In this document: in pieces, positions 10,641-22,682 of the stretch
How positions within the stretch are numbered: the stretch's first letter is position 1
How the letters are laid out: every line of letters starts with the position of its first letter
Assembly: GCA_037892935.1 (NCBI GenBank)
Contig: JAYXKI010000007.1
Coordinates: 1,798,001-1,862,000 of the forward strand
DNA: 64,000 nt
Source of the DNA: Phlebopus portentosus
Lineage: Eukaryota > Basidiomycota > Agaricomycetes > Boletales > Boletinellaceae
Reading direction: 5' to 3'
Notes under the pieces: model-generated
The model's input: only the letters and a program-made list of their open reading frames with translations
The model's database searches: none
What the model was told of the DNA's origin: nothing
Position numbers and translations under genes: made by a program

Positions 10641-11214
10641 GCTGTCGGATGTACATAGTAATAACATACGATAGAAAAGCCCAGAGCAGTCGTTTCTGAA
10701 AGTTCGCTACGCCGCTGTGCGTTGGCGCCATCGAGAAGATGTGAGACGCAAAAAGGCGGGACGAAGAAGAGGCAGGACAGAGGACGCGAACGCGAACGCC
10801 GCGACGGACTTCTGGGGCGAACGTTGCGCTTCAGAAGCAGAGAGGACGTCGAGGAAGTGCACGCAGGGAATATTTCGACGCGTTGCTTAAGATAAGAGAA
10901 ATTATTTTTATGCGTGCATATAGATGCTGCGCATTTCCGGGACGTTCATGTACCGATACGAGTACTAGTACTGCTTCCAACCGGGTGCCAGTGCTATGGT
11001 ACAGCAGTTATTTCGTTATAAGTTTTATAGTCGAAAGAAAGAAGCGCCAGCGAGACAATAAGGCAGAGGTCTAGCAGAGGAGAACGAGAAGCGGGCCATA
11101 CATACAGTCGCGTCGCAATGGACCATTGACGGAATAAGAAAGTCACTGACTGATGCGATGACAAAGCGATCCGTTAGTCATGAATTGGGATGTGCTGACT
11201 GATGTGACTCGGTC
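10232..11214. other. Intergenic spacer, no gene seen
   Basis: It holds the 3' flank of the terpene cyclase, which ends the inverted-repeat arm near 10640, then GA-rich sequence (10730-10870) without a convincing frame. A short stretch at 11150-11215 resembles 29300-29380. Confidence 0.6.
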
Positions 11215-11430
11215 ATCCCCGCTCGCTCTTTATAAGTCGGCCAACAGGTCTTTCACTTTCACTTTCACCATCGTCGTACGTTATCGGTGAGTACCGTTTT
11301 CTTACTCTCAGTCGTCAGAACGAGGTGTTGGTGTTGTCTGTATGGGATTTTGATGGCTGGAAGGGGTTGGATGGGACATCTTGGTTCAGGATGAGTATAG
11401 AATAGATGCTGACTGAGCCTCTTGCAGAAA
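11215..11430 (+). promoter_or_regulatory. Promoter and 5'-UTR intron of ribosomal protein L10
   Basis: A TATA-like TTTATAAG lies at 11228-11235, followed by a CACTTT-repeated pyrimidine-rich stretch typical of ribosomal protein promoters. A 5'-UTR intron is inferred from the donor at 11287 (GTGAGT) to the acceptor ending at 11427 (CTTGCAG), three bases before the ATG. Confidence 0.6.
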
Positions 11431-12189
11431 ATGGGTCGTCGTCCAGCTCGTTGTTACCGCTACTGCAAGAACAAACCCTACCCAAAGTCCCGCTACAACC
11501 GCGGTGTCCCAGACCCAAAGGCATATATTTCACACTTTCCGGAAAGAAACTCTCATCAATTTTGGTTTTTAATAGATCAGGATCTTCGACCTGGGCCGGA
11601 AGCGCGCATCGGTGGACGACTTCCCCTTCTGCTGCCATCTTGTCTCAGATGAGTACGAGCAGCTCTCGTCCGAAGCGCTCGAGGCGGCTCGTATCTGTGC
11701 GAACAAGTACGTGACCAAAGTCGCCGGGAAGGATGCGTTCCACCTGCGCGTGCGCGTGCACCCGTTCCACGTCATCCGGATCAACAAGATGTTGTCCTGC
11801 GCCGGCGCGGACAGGCTGCAGACGGGCATGCGCGGCGCGTGGGGCAAGCCGTATGGCACCGTCGCGCGCGTGAACATCGGGCAGATCATCCTGAGCATCC
11901 GGTGCAAGGACTCGAACGCGCCGGTTATCCAGGAGGCGCTGCGCCGTGCACGGTACAAGTTCCCGGGCAGGCAAAAGATCATCGTTTCGAAGAAGTGGGG
12001 ATTCACGAATGTGGACCGGGAGGAGTACTTGAAGCTCAAGGAGGACAAGCGCGTCGTCCAGTGCGTTCAGCGTCTTCGTGTATCTTGAGGTGACTACTGA
12101 CGTTTTGTTGCAGAGACGGCGCGTACGTACAGTTTATCCGACCGAGGGGACCGCTTGAAGCCAACCTTCGTGCACAGCTGAAGGCGTAG
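11431..12189 (+). CDS. RPL10: 60S ribosomal protein L10 (uL16)
   Basis: Exons 11431-11520, 11576-12060 and 12114-12189 encode 216 residues, normal for the family. uL16 is a universal large-subunit protein near the peptidyl-transferase and tRNA corridor, loaded late in 60S maturation. The [20 protein letters not shown] start, the GVPDPK/IRIFDLG junction, the RVRVHPFHV and [16 protein letters not shown] segments and the KFPGRQKI segment are all present. The first coding intron (11521-11575) begins with GC and ends with AG. No GT donor would keep the conserved junction, so this is a GC-AG intron. The second intron is GT-AG. A GA repeat follows the stop. Confidence 0.97.
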
Positions 12190-12695
12190 AGAGAGAGAGA
12201 GAGAGAATGTATGTAGAGTACAGGAAGTGCTATGCTATTTTTCATTTTCTTTGGAGTGAAAGAGTGAAATGCCCTATATTCACTACGCCGTTCTGCATTC
12301 GATTGACGGTGGCTAGGGGAAACGGGGCAGAAATTAAAAATGAAATACACTTTTGCTCTTTCCTTACATCCTGAGCATTCATTGTTTGTATGGCGGCTAT
12401 TGCACAAAAAGTGTTACATATATTATATAATATTACATCATGTCGACTCGACTCTCCACCGCCGCCATCAAGCGCACCGACGCCGGCAACGACGACGAAC
12501 GCCGCGAGTGATAGAATAGAATAAAATAAAACTATGAACCCGAGTTGACCGGCGGGTGAATGAACGACGACGCTGAGCAGCGGCACGAGACACATTTTAT
12601 TTTATATTTTATTATTATATTATATTATATTTACATCGCACCCGCTCGCTCGTTCCGTTGTCCGCCCCCTCATTGTCTCGTCTCGTCTCTCTCGC
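12190..12695. other. Spacer between L10 and the WC-1-type gene
   Basis: It holds the L10 3' UTR with a short (GA)n run at 12189-12206, an AT-rich stretch at 12415-12440 and 12595-12635, and the promoter of the following photoreceptor gene. No separate coding frame is supported. Confidence 0.6.
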
Positions 12696-15600
12696 ATGCC
12701 ATTCTCGACGTACTTGCGCGATACGGACCCGACGGACGTCCGCTCTCCTCGCTATGGCGCCGACGGTCGACCGTCGCAGCCGCAACAGCAACAGCAGCAG
12801 CAGTACGCACCACCGCCACACGGGGTTTACTCCTACGACTCCTACTACCCGCTCAACGCCCACCACACTTCCATCCCTATCTCCGGGCCGCCTCCATCCT
12901 CATCCCCCAGCACCAACGGCGCCACTACAAATGCCAACAACGACGTCGACAACGACTGCAGCACGAATGCAGACGCTCTCAACAAACCTTATGTCCTGCC
13001 CCAACCCTCTCCTTCATTGTCTCGCACAGGCAGCGATGGCCTCTTCCAACTGCCCTCCTTCCTCATGGGCAACTTTGGCGGGACACTCGCACCCGGCGGA
13101 GGCGCCGAGGTGCTCACTCCCAGTCCGCTAGGGATGTTCGACTTTGCCTCTACACCCTTCCCTCCGCACCCGCACCCGCACCGTCACCCGCACGACGACG
13201 AGAACGGAAAGTCCTCGTGGCAATCAACGTGTGTATTCCCTTTTTTGCATTTTGCAGCAGATAGCACTTTCCGTCGCGTCGCGTCTCGCTTTGCCTCGCC
13301 TTCTTGTTGTTTTTAGCGTTCTCTTTCGATCGTTGCTGACGTGCGTTATGGAACAGCAAATATTATATCCTCCAATCGGCGGGTGATGTCGCTGAAACAA
13401 CATCACCAGCAGCGGAGGCGGCGGCAACACCGACTGCCCTGGCTCCCTTGTCCGCCTCGACGCCCTCTGCATCGGAGGGTCACGTCGTTCCTCCGGCGGC
13501 GTCGCCATTTGGCTATCTTTATACAGACTCCCCGCGGGACCACCAGGTGCCTCAGCTCAAGACGGCGCGTGCAGAGGACGACTCGTTCAACGCTGCCGAC
13601 ATCGTCGTCTCTTCCCCCGTCGAGCCCTCCTTATCTGCAATGACAGAGCCCGGTGCATACCAGCCGCCCTTAGAGCTCTACGCTCCCGTACCGTCCTCCG
13701 GCCTACCCGTCTATTCCCAATCAGGCTTCGACATGCTCAGCATCCTTGCCCGTGTCGCTCGTCGCCCGAATCCAACCATCGTCCTCGGCCCTGTCGACCT
13801 CACGTGCGCCTTCGTCGTCGCAGACGTCCGCCGCGCGGATGCGCCCATCGTCTACGCCTCGCGCACCTTCTGCGAGCTAACAGGGTACTCCGAGAGCGAA
13901 ACCTTGGGCCAGAATTGCCGTTTTCTTCAGGCGCCAGGTGGACGCGTCATGCGCAACGAGGCGCGTCGGTTCACCTCCGCAGAAGCAGTCCGCGAGCTGC
14001 GCTTCGCACTCGACAAGGACCGCGAGGTGCAGGTCAGTCTCATCAACTACCGCAAGGACGGGCGTCCATTCGTCAACCGTGTGTCGATCGTGCCCATCCC
14101 TGCGGAGGACGATGCCTCGGAGATCGCGTTCCACGTGGGCTTCCAGGTCGATCTCAACGAGCAGCCGGGCCTGATTGCGCAGCGCATCCAAGACGGGAAG
14201 TTTTATTCGGGTGGTGATGCGTTGTACAAGTCCCAGACGCCCGCGGAGCGCAGTGCGAGAGCTATGGGGAAGAAGCTGCGCACACTCTTGTCCGACGACT
14301 CGTTCCAGTCAAAGGTACCGATCTCGACATCGTGCAACTCGACGCCGTTCATAGCCATTGCAGCGTCGTCGAATAACAACTCTGACTCTTCTGCGCCTGC
14401 ACCCAGCGCCAAACCCAATAATCCATCTACCAAGCCTGACTCGCGAGACGAACGTCAATGGCTCAACCTCGTCCTACTCCAGCACATGCCGGACTTTATC
14501 CACGTCCTCTCATTCAAAGGCCATTTCCTCTACGTCTCTCCAGCTATAACTCGCGTATTAGGCTACTCACCCGAAGATCTCATCGGCAAGTCCGTCGGCG
14601 ACTTCTGCCATCCTAGCGATGCTGTCCCGCTCTTGCGCGAGCTCAAGGAGAGCGCGGGTCAATCTTCTACGCTGAACTCGAGCGAGGGCAACGTTGGCAG
14701 CAGTCAAGGTGGTCATTCGGGAGGCGTGTCAGGTGCGACAAACGAGTCTCAGGCGCGGGCGCAAACACAAAACGGGCAGCGTGTTGTCAACTTGCTATTC
14801 CGTATGCGGACCAAGGCGGGCGAGTACGTCTGGATCGAGTCGATCGGGCGATTACACGTCGAGGCAAGTAAGGGACGCAAGGCGATCGTACTAAGCGGTC
14901 GGTCGTGTGCCATGCCGAACCTGCGATGGGGAGTCATCTCGCAAGCTGGTGGGCTCCTCGGACCCTCTTCCGTTTCACAAGTGCCATTCAGCGAGGGGTC
15001 GGAGTCGAGTGAGAATCGTACCACTACAGAGCAAGAATTCTGGGCGATGCTCTGCGAGGACGGGCTGTTCCTCGTCGCGGGCATGGGCGTGCGCGACCTA
15101 CTTGGATGGGGTACGGCAGAGATAATCGGGCGCTCCGTTCGCGAGTTCATCCTCGATGACAATACTGGGCGCAGCCATAGCTCATCTGCTGAGCAGGTTG
15201 TCCTTGCGCTCAGCAGGGCATATAGCGGAGAACAGGGCACACAGACGCTTACATGCCAGATGAAGAAGCGCGATGGCGAGATAGCGTGGATGCAGCTGAC
15301 ACTGTACGCCAACGAGTCGCGAACGGCTAGCGGGCGCATCATCATCCAATTCAAACTCCTCTCTGCGTCTTCCAATCCCACTTATCCAACTCCGTCCTCG
15401 TCCCATCCGTTCTCGCCTACGAGTTTCATCGACCCATCGTATCCGTTCTCCTTCAACCCTCCCCATTCTTACTCTTCGTACTCATACAACATGTCCGGCA
15501 GACCCACTGCGACGACGACGACGACGACGGCGGCGGCGACGGCAGGGAGGATCCTGCACCAGCCCAACACGAACGTTTTTGCCGAGTTCGAGACGCACCG

Positions 15601-15784
15601 CGGGACGTCCTGGCAGTACGAGCTGCAGCAGCTCAAGTACGCGAACGACAAGCTTCGTCAGGAGGTGACGACTCTCGAGGCCCGTCAGCGCAGACAACGG
15701 CAACAACAACATCATCATCAACATCAGCAGCAGCAGCAGCCGCAGAATCAACAAGTCGCATGGGTCGGCAACGTCCAAGCCTGA
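12696..15784 (+). CDS. White-collar-1-type blue-light photoreceptor (LOV/PAS), no zinc finger
   Basis: Exons 12696-13228 and 13357-15784 encode 986 residues. The N-terminus is rich in Q, P, S and N. A LOV domain follows, with the flavin-binding motif GQNCRFLQ and photoactive Cys365. Two more PAS domains follow (core near HMPDFIHVLSFKGHFLYVSP and the EFWAMLCEDGLFLVAG region). The end holds S/P- and T-rich spacers, a short coiled coil (YELQQLKYANDKL) and a His/Gln tract. WC-1 binds FAD, senses blue light and works in the nucleus with WC-2. Ascomycete WC-1 ends in a GATA zinc finger; none is visible here, as is known for basidiomycete homologues (Dst1/BWC1 type), so DNA binding probably depends on the WC-2 partner. 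The splice join was chosen because it restores one frame. Confidence 0.93.
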
Positions 15785-17001
15785 TAGAGGGACATCGTGT
15801 CTTTTCTTGCTTTGCTTTCAAAGTCGCGCTTTCCGAAATATTATTATTATACTGTACGATAATCTCCTTAAATCCACGCACGCTCGCATATAACGCCTGC
15901 TGCTGCTGCCTTCTGCCTTCTGCATTTCTCTTTTCATTCCACGCAATAGGTAGGGTAGTTGGTAGAGTTTTCTAATGCTCCATTTGATTTTCGTTCGTTC
16001 TCTTCTCTTCTCTTCTCTTCTATTCATCTGCTTCCGCTTCTACTTCTGCTTCCCTCCCTCCTGCACCCTGTCTGTATCCTTATCGTACATACGTCGTTTC
16101 CCTCACTCGAATCAGCCCAGCCCAGCCCAGCCCAGCCCAGCCTCCGGAACGAACGAACACAAATTCCCCGAAAAGCAGTAGTAATTCACTGTACGTACAT
16201 AGCACGCAGTTTCTGTACCTTCGTTGTCGTTTCGTACGGTATGGTACGCTGATTATTATATCATTACTACGTACACGTACGTACGTACGTGCATTTATTA
16301 TCAAACGCGTAGGTAGGGTAGGAATCCCAGTCCCATGTCAAACGAGTGGATAACGAATTGTATTGTATTGTATTGTATTGCACGAGGGGAGAAAAACACA
16401 ACGAAATTGCAATGTGCGGTACGTACGTACGTACAAAGCAGACATACAAGCAAGGAGGGAGTTAAGAAAGAAAGAAAGAAAGGAAGGAAGGAAGGAAGGA
16501 AGAAAGAAAGAAAGACAACCCTTTGAGAAAAAAGCGCGTGTGTACGTATGGAACCTACATATACCGACAACAATTCAAGTGACCGATCCCCTTCGAAAGC
16601 GGAGGACTGAGATAAGCGAGCGAGCGAGCGAGCGATCCGATCGAGTAGAGTGAGTAGGTATAGCTGCCGAAAGTGTGGACAAGGGGTAAGGGTAAGGGTA
16701 AGGGGGAACGATGAATAATGAAATGAACAAGCTAAATGAGCGGTTTAGGTATCGAGCGGCCGGCCATCTGGCCAATATAGATAGATAGATAGATAGATAG
16801 ATGATGCAAGGAGCGACTAAACTCGTGTACGTACGTATGGTAGGATTATGAGTAAGAGAAGAGATTCGGGAATTCCGGGAATGTGGATGGATGAAGGAGG
16901 GGCAAAGGGAAAAGGCACGATACAAAGGATCCACTAAAGAAAGAAAAAGTTCCACCTTGTAGGAAAAAGAAAGAAAACCGCAAGACGGGTTGGTTGGTTG
17001 C
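15785..17001. repeat. Microsatellite-rich convergent intergenic region
   Basis: This 1.2 kb between two convergent genes carries many different short tandem repeats: TCTTC repeats near 16000-16020, CCCAG repeats near 16112-16141, GTAC repeats near 16272-16290 and 16421-16434, TATTG repeats near 16358-16380, AAAG/AAGG repeats near 16466-16515, GAGC repeats near 16616-16634, GGGTAA repeats near 16685-16704 and AGAT repeats near 16778-16802. No gene is supported; it contains the two 3' UTRs. Confidence 0.85.
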
Positions 17002-20000
17002 TTAATCTGCACCGACGGCGTCGACGACGTATAGCACGTTCTGCGGCCTGACGAAGAGACCTCGGTACTCCGAGTTCGAGACGTCCGATACCGACGGCGA
17101 GGCGCTGCGGAAACGCTTCTTACGATCGACGCTGAGCTGATCGCCCTCCCGCTTCGTGCCCTTCCAGCTGCTCCCGCCAAACGTGGATCCATATCCGTAC
17201 GCATAGCTGCCGTTCGTCAGTTCCCGCCGTCGACGAGTCATGCGCTCGTCGTCGCCCCATTCCGAGGCCATCGACCCGACGTCGAAGTACCGTATCCCGC
17301 CCCAGGACCCGTCGTTCCACTGGCGGTCATCGGACTGACCTTCCGCCCAGGCGTCGCTGATAGGAACCTCAACGCCGACCCACGGCCCGCGCTCGCCCTC
17401 AACCTCACCGATGTACCTCGCAAACGCCCGGAACCTCTTCCTCTTCGACGTAATAATGCACGGAATCCCAATATCCAGCGTAGCGCCCTTCGGCTGGATA
17501 GTGACCGTGACCATCTCCCCCCCAGTAGCAGCACTAGTAGCAGCAGCAGAGTCCGTCTTTCCCGGGTGCGCATGCCCTCCTCGTTTGAGCGTCGTGATAG
17601 TATCATTCGACCCCTTCCGCTTTAGCGTAGCCCGGGTTGTATTCGAGCCATTATCGCTCGATCGTCTGGACTTGTCGTCCGCAATGATCGAATCTGCACG
17701 GGCCTTTCCCTTCTTAATCGTCATCGTGCTAGCCGAGTTCGGCGGCTCTCCTCTATCTGCAGGATCTATGTTTTCCTTAGACGGTGCTTTAGGTAAGGGC
17801 TTGTTGGCCCTGTTCGTTTGCCTGGAATGTGTAGCGGTAGTAGTAGTATGCGTCTTCTTTTCATCGGTCGTCACCTGCGACCTCTTCGTTGTCGACTTCT
17901 TACCGGCGGTCGCAGCAGACGCCGTGGACCGGATCGAACTCGCAGACGGAGACTTTCGGAGAGACGGACCTTTGTTGATTGCCGGCGTTCGCGTAGACGA
18001 CGTGGTGGATGCCGAAGTACTAGGGGATACCTTTCGCGCCGCCGCCGCAGCAGCAGCAGCAGCAGCTCGCGACGCGGCAGTTGCAGAGGCGAATGATCCT
18101 ACCGTCGCTTCCGATGCACGCCGCGGTCGACTCTTCGGGAGCGTCGGGACAGGTGGCTTGGGTGATCTTGAGTTCGTGGCAGTACTACGAACGGAAGTAG
18201 TGGATGTAGTAGACACTGTCCTCGACCGAGGGACGGTCGATTCACGGGCGGTCTTTAGTGTAGGTTCTCGAGTAGATACTGAGCTCCTGGTACTGGAAAC
18301 TGATGCATTCGAAAGTGAAGACGTTGGACGAACCGGTTGAGGAGATGGTCGAAGAGCAGTCCCACGCTGCCCAGCGAGTGTAGAATTCGGGTTCGCATTT
18401 CGTCTGATAGTTAACGCATGAGACCGAGTAGACGTGACGGAACCCGCATTAGATATCGGCCTCTGAACACTAAAGACGACATTTGAATGATTCATGCTCA
18501 AGACGCTAGCATTATCACCGGCATCTTTGGCCCTCGTTCGCGGGGACCGACTTGCCGCTGCGGCTGCGGCCCTTCGCGAAGCGATAGAAGAGGCGACGGT
18601 GGATCGAGCAGGAATCGGACTTTTCATCCGCGGCCTCTCAGTCTCCTCACCGTCTTCGCGATCCACATCCATACCGGAAACATTCGACAGTGCACTAGGA
18701 GCCCTCTGCACAATCGGACTCACACTCCTCCGCGTCGAGGGAGCAAGCTTCGAATCAGGTCTGCTCTCCTTCCGTTCCCGTTCCGTCGCTGTCGTCAAAC
18801 GCGAGGACGTCCGACTCGTCGTAGACACAACGCTCCTAGCTACGCTTCTCACCGAAGCACTCGATGAAGCCACAGGCTGCGCATTTCCGCGAGACATACT
18901 CTTATTCAGCACGCTTGTCCGCAACGAATGCTGCGTGCTAACGCTCTCCCTCTCCGTCGTATCCTCCACTCTACTCAGGGTCGGTCGAAGACCCGTTCGT
19001 GTGAGCGGTCCGCGAATAGGTCCAGAATGCTGCGACGCGCTCGGAGTTAGAAGGTCTTCGACCGGGATGTTAATCTCTGTATAAGTATAGATCATGCATC
19101 ATCATCATCAGCACCGCCTGCTTCTTCGCGCCCCTAAACGAGCGTATAATAATAAACGCACGCACCATCGCTGATTTCTTTGATCGCCCAACTCTCCAAA
19201 TGATCGAAGCCGCCTTCGTTCCGCACACCGGCCCAGCGTCGCCGCAACCATCGAAGGATATCCAACCGAGTTTGCTCGACTTGGACCCGTATATGTGAAG
19301 TGCTTGATAATAAAGTCTGATCAGGTTCTGTTGAATGCGGACGAAGGAGGATTGAAGAGACAAGGGTCTAAAGATGTTTTTAAAAGAATGAGCACAAGAC
19401 CAGTAATCGAAAGTGCTTTAGGAGGTTACCTGATAAAGCACGCCAGCATTCGATTCGGAAATTCCTCTCTTCACAGCTTCCATAGACCACTCCACGCTCT
19501 CGCCGTCCTCAAACCTTCCCATACCATCATGCTCCATAATATCCACCCATTCCCGTTCATTAAAGCATTTCTCCGCCTCATCGCAGAGCACTCTATCAAT
19601 GAAACCTCTTGAGGTCAGAACCATATCACGGACCCCTTCACCCCACGCATCGCGCACATTAAGTAGTTTCGCAAGTGCTGCATGAGCGGCAAAGAGAAGC
19701 GGAAACACATTTTGCGGGATAACACGCCTCTTCAGACCCGCCATCAACCCGTCCTTCGTCTTCTGAGGGAGCACAGCGAAATCTGAATTACACCATCCTT
19801 CACCAAAAAGACCGACCAAAGCCCGCCGGGCCCCGCGCTCAAGGTACGTATTCTGCACGTCTGGACGAACAGCAAAGACAAGCGTGCGCGGAGCTCTTCG
19901 GGCACATTGTCGACATCGACAACCGCCCGTGCCCCATCTCCCTCCGGTAATCCTCTCATATTCGGCGAATTCCAAAAACGCGTGGAATAAACCATGGAGC

Positions 20001-21085
20001 ATCTCCTGCACGAGGCGTGCCTGCACCTCGTCGTAAAGCGCCTGTAGCTGAAGGTAGTTCGCCGAGCATAGAATCGCGAATCCCGTATCCAAGTCGTATG
20101 TACGGTTGCTAAAGCTGAGCGTCCCGGTATATAAATAGCCCAAAGTGAAATGAAAAGCGGGTGCAGTGAAGGGAGGAGCAGGAAGCCGAAGTGTTGTGAG
20201 CTCGCCTGGAGGAGGAGAAATTTTAACACCATAGGTGATGAGCTGATCGTAGAAATAGGGAGAACGTGAAACTAAGACGAATCGATGTGAACAGAAGACA
20301 GGACGAGTCTCTTCTTCGTTTTCGTTGCCCGAAGCATCCATGGAAGGAACGTCGTTGTGTAATTCTATGCGCACGTCGGAATAGAGACGAGACCTCCACA
20401 TATACACGAGGTCCTTCCTAAGTTTGTCGACGCGCGCCTCTTCAGCATCCGCATCACCCTCGGGGCCCTTCTCGTTCGCGTCGAATAAAAACTCGAACGC
20501 ATCCCCGAATCCCTTTCCCGTATATAGATACTCGAGCTCATTAGAGAACAGGACAGGGTTGTGGCTAAGAGAAATGTGGGTGAGGGAGCCGATAGTGGAG
20601 GACGCGGGTGAGATAGGCCGGAAATGCGAAGGCGAAGTAGAGCGAATGGAAGCCGGGTAGGGAGACTCGGTGCCAAGGTTGAGAGAAAGTGCTGATGTCT
20701 GGGGCATAGGCAATGATGGAGTTGGGGACGCGGCGAACGGCAGCGGAGACGAGATAGGCGGCGGGCGGAACGAGAAGTAACGCGCCTGGAAGGTCGGAGG
20801 TGCACGAGCATATACAATAGCTTTAGAGCAGACGATGAGTACGAATTAAATAAATAAAATACTGGCTAGTTGCTTACCTTTGTGGCCCCAAACCTCCTCT
20901 GAGGCGTTGTTGTCGCCATCGTCCATCGCGTCCTCATCAACCAAGTCCCACACGACATCCGGGAACCGATCCTTCGCACGATGGAACAGGACCTGCAGGT
21001 CTTCCTGCCACGACACCGTCGACCGCTTCGCTGCCTCAAGCAGCGCTGGCGGTCTGGCAGGAGGCTGAGATGGTACGGCTACCAT
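17002..21085 (-). CDS. BTB/POZ and CAP-Gly domain protein
   Basis: Minus-strand exons 20878-21085, 19430-20820, 19166-19367 and 17002-19076 join into 1291 residues. Introns of 57, 62 and 89 nt all have GT-AG ends, and phase matches at each join. An N-terminal exon (WQEDLQVLFHRAK) leads to a BTB-like region around residues 205-330 (DVRIELHNDV, then FCSHRFVLVSRSPYFYDQLI). The third exon holds LDILRWLRRRWAG. A long S/T/R-rich disordered stretch follows. The C-terminus has a CAP-Gly domain near 1110-1200 (IGIPCIITSKRKRF, PWVGVEVP, NDGSWGGIRYFDVG). CAP-Gly domains bind EEY/F tails of tubulin or EB proteins; BTB domains dimerise or recruit Cul3. A microtubule-linked adaptor is the natural inference. 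The two long frames look like separate genes until the small third exon is spliced in. Confidence 0.82.
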
Positions 21086-21271
21086 GAAAGGGAACCTGAG
21101 TTTGAGGAAGAGATAGAAGAGCCAAGAGAACGGGGAACAGTAAACGAGATAGTGAAAAGGGTATACTCCTCAATGCGCACGGTGCTGCATGCACGACGGT
21201 GACTACGACGAACACGACGAGCAGCAGACAACGACGGCGACGGCGACGACAGTGAGGAGGAGACTGAGGAT

Positions 21272-21307
<36 letters not shown>

Positions 21308-21689
21308 AGGCGGGAGCAAATTCACTCTCAGCAAAACACGTTCTCAACCCTAGGGTCACGTGAAGAAAGTACACCTCTGGATCCACAAATGGCTCCGCAA
21401 GTTCTACATATCATATTGCATTACATACCGATGTCGCAATAATCTCCCAGTCTCAGTCGCTCTAGCTATGTGAGCCTATGTCATACCGACTAGCTTCCGG
21501 ACTTTGTACTCCTATATAATCCAGGACTCGGAGGTCCAGTATAGCGCAGTATGTCTTATCCGTAAGATATGTTCGCTTTCGCTTACACTCTGTTTCTTAT
21601 ATTCGGTGTATCGCGCATAGACAATAAAGATGGGAGGGAAGGCGACGGCATCTGTATACTTGGAAGTTCTTGCACGCTCACTTGCAGCT
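21086..21689. other. Upstream region of the BTB/CAP-Gly gene with GAC-type repeat
   Basis: The 5' flank of the BTB/CAP-Gly gene contains a purine-biased GACGAG/GACGGC repeat at about 21228-21312. The short frames it creates are repeat artefacts. No gene is supported. Confidence 0.6.
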
Positions 21690-21850
21690 ATGATTCATAA
21701 GACGAGCGACACAATATCTCAGTTACCAGATGTCCGTTGCCTAGCTCAGAAATTCTGGGGTCTGGTGTCCAAATTCATCGGATGTGTCACAGTTTCATGA
21801 AACAGACGCAGTCTTCAGAAGAATCATGCCTCGAAATCGACAGAACATTT
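21690..21850 (+). repeat. Direct repeat, copy a (partner 24575-24720)
   Basis: Sequence around ATCTCAGTTACCAG, GGTGTCCAAATTCATCGGATG and CAGTTTCATGAAAC recurs with scattered changes at 24575-24720 in the same orientation. Nothing coding is recognised in it. It suggests that the Fic/Doc block between the copies sits in duplicated DNA. Confidence 0.75.
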
Positions 21851-22273
21851 CATTCAGTTTTCTGAGATTCGACGCGCTGCGTCCAGCCGATAATGATGGG
21901 AAAAAGGCAATTCCTTCTGTAGACTCGGCAGCTGCCCGTTCGGGTGCTGTGCACGCAAGATACGCCTGAAGACGGATGACCTGTACGGGACATGACATCT
22001 CGCCTCGATCAATGATTCTGTGAAGATAGAACGAACGGGTCGAGTACAAACGCGAGTCATCGAGGGATACAGCACTGTCTCGATGCTGTGATATCTTAGC
22101 TTCCAGGTCAATAGGATCAAATCAAAGAACGGTTTTATCTGGATTGCATCTAATGCGCGATTTGTAGACTAGGGAGACCATAAAGTACCATGTATAACCT
22201 CCCAATTTGTGAACTCCATCATATCGGTCAGGATATGTTCGCGAAGGCGAACGATGCAACACAAACAAATTAT

Positions 22274-22682
22274 TTAGCCCGCTTGTACAATGCAGCAAGC
22301 TGTACGACTGCAGCTTCTCATCTTCAGCATCACCTTTCCTTGCAGCAATATAGCTTTGTGAGCCGCAATAATTTGTTGAGCGAGACTATCACTCCGTGAC
22401 TTCAGACTGCGAGCTTGCAAATACTCGTTGACCGCCATCTCAGCGGTCCTCTTGTTACCATCTTGGAAAGGGTGATTAGCGATAAGACCAAAAGCAAGGG
22501 AGGCAGCGCGTTCAGCTTCCGTGGATGCTGGTACATAGTGGGCTAGATTTTTTTTCACCAGGCCTGTCTAGTGCAGACTGCAGCACCGTAGCATCGATAA
22601 CGACTGCCGCTTCCTTGCCCGTAGCCCTCTTGTTTAGCTCCTTGAGCATCTAGGTGAGCTGTTTGACTGTGCTGCGCGACAT
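22274..22682 (-). pseudogene. Fic/Doc-family gene, copy 1, disrupted
   Basis: A minus-strand frame contains the full Fic motif HPFQDGNKRT (near 22440-22475), followed by a helix beginning AEMAVNEYLQ. Upstream, a start at 22682 is followed by an in-frame stop at 22650-22652. A frame change occurs at a run of eight T (plus strand) at 22548-22555, so the locus looks broken; a later ATG just after the stop would leave only the frameshift. A TATA-like element lies upstream at 22753-22760 (TATAAATA on the minus strand). Unlike copies 2 and 3, no intron interrupts the sequence after the motif. Fic enzymes transfer AMP or another phosphate-containing group to target proteins; Doc members phosphorylate. 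The activity here is unknown. Confidence 0.75.

Noticed and set aside
12560..13264. A 234-codon plus-strand frame before the WC-1-type gene
   Set aside because: It overlaps the real first exon in another frame and is Arg/Pro/Thr-rich as expected for a shadow of a Q/P/S-rich exon.
16685..16704. GGGTAA repeats taken as an interstitial telomere
   Set aside because: The fungal telomere unit is TTAGGG; GGGTAA reads TTACCC on the other strand and is not the same unit.
17411..18340. A 309-codon plus-strand frame opposite the BTB/CAP-Gly gene
   Set aside because: It is antisense to a low-complexity S/T/R-rich exon whose codon bias opens the other strand; it has no domain and no promoter.
19070..19363. 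A separate 97-codon minus-strand gene between the BTB and CAP-Gly frames
   Set aside because: The same bases in another frame form a spliced exon that joins both neighbours with correct phase.
21228..21312. Acidic or arginine-rich frame from the GAC repeat
   Set aside because: It is a simple-sequence artefact in the 5' flank of the BTB/CAP-Gly gene.
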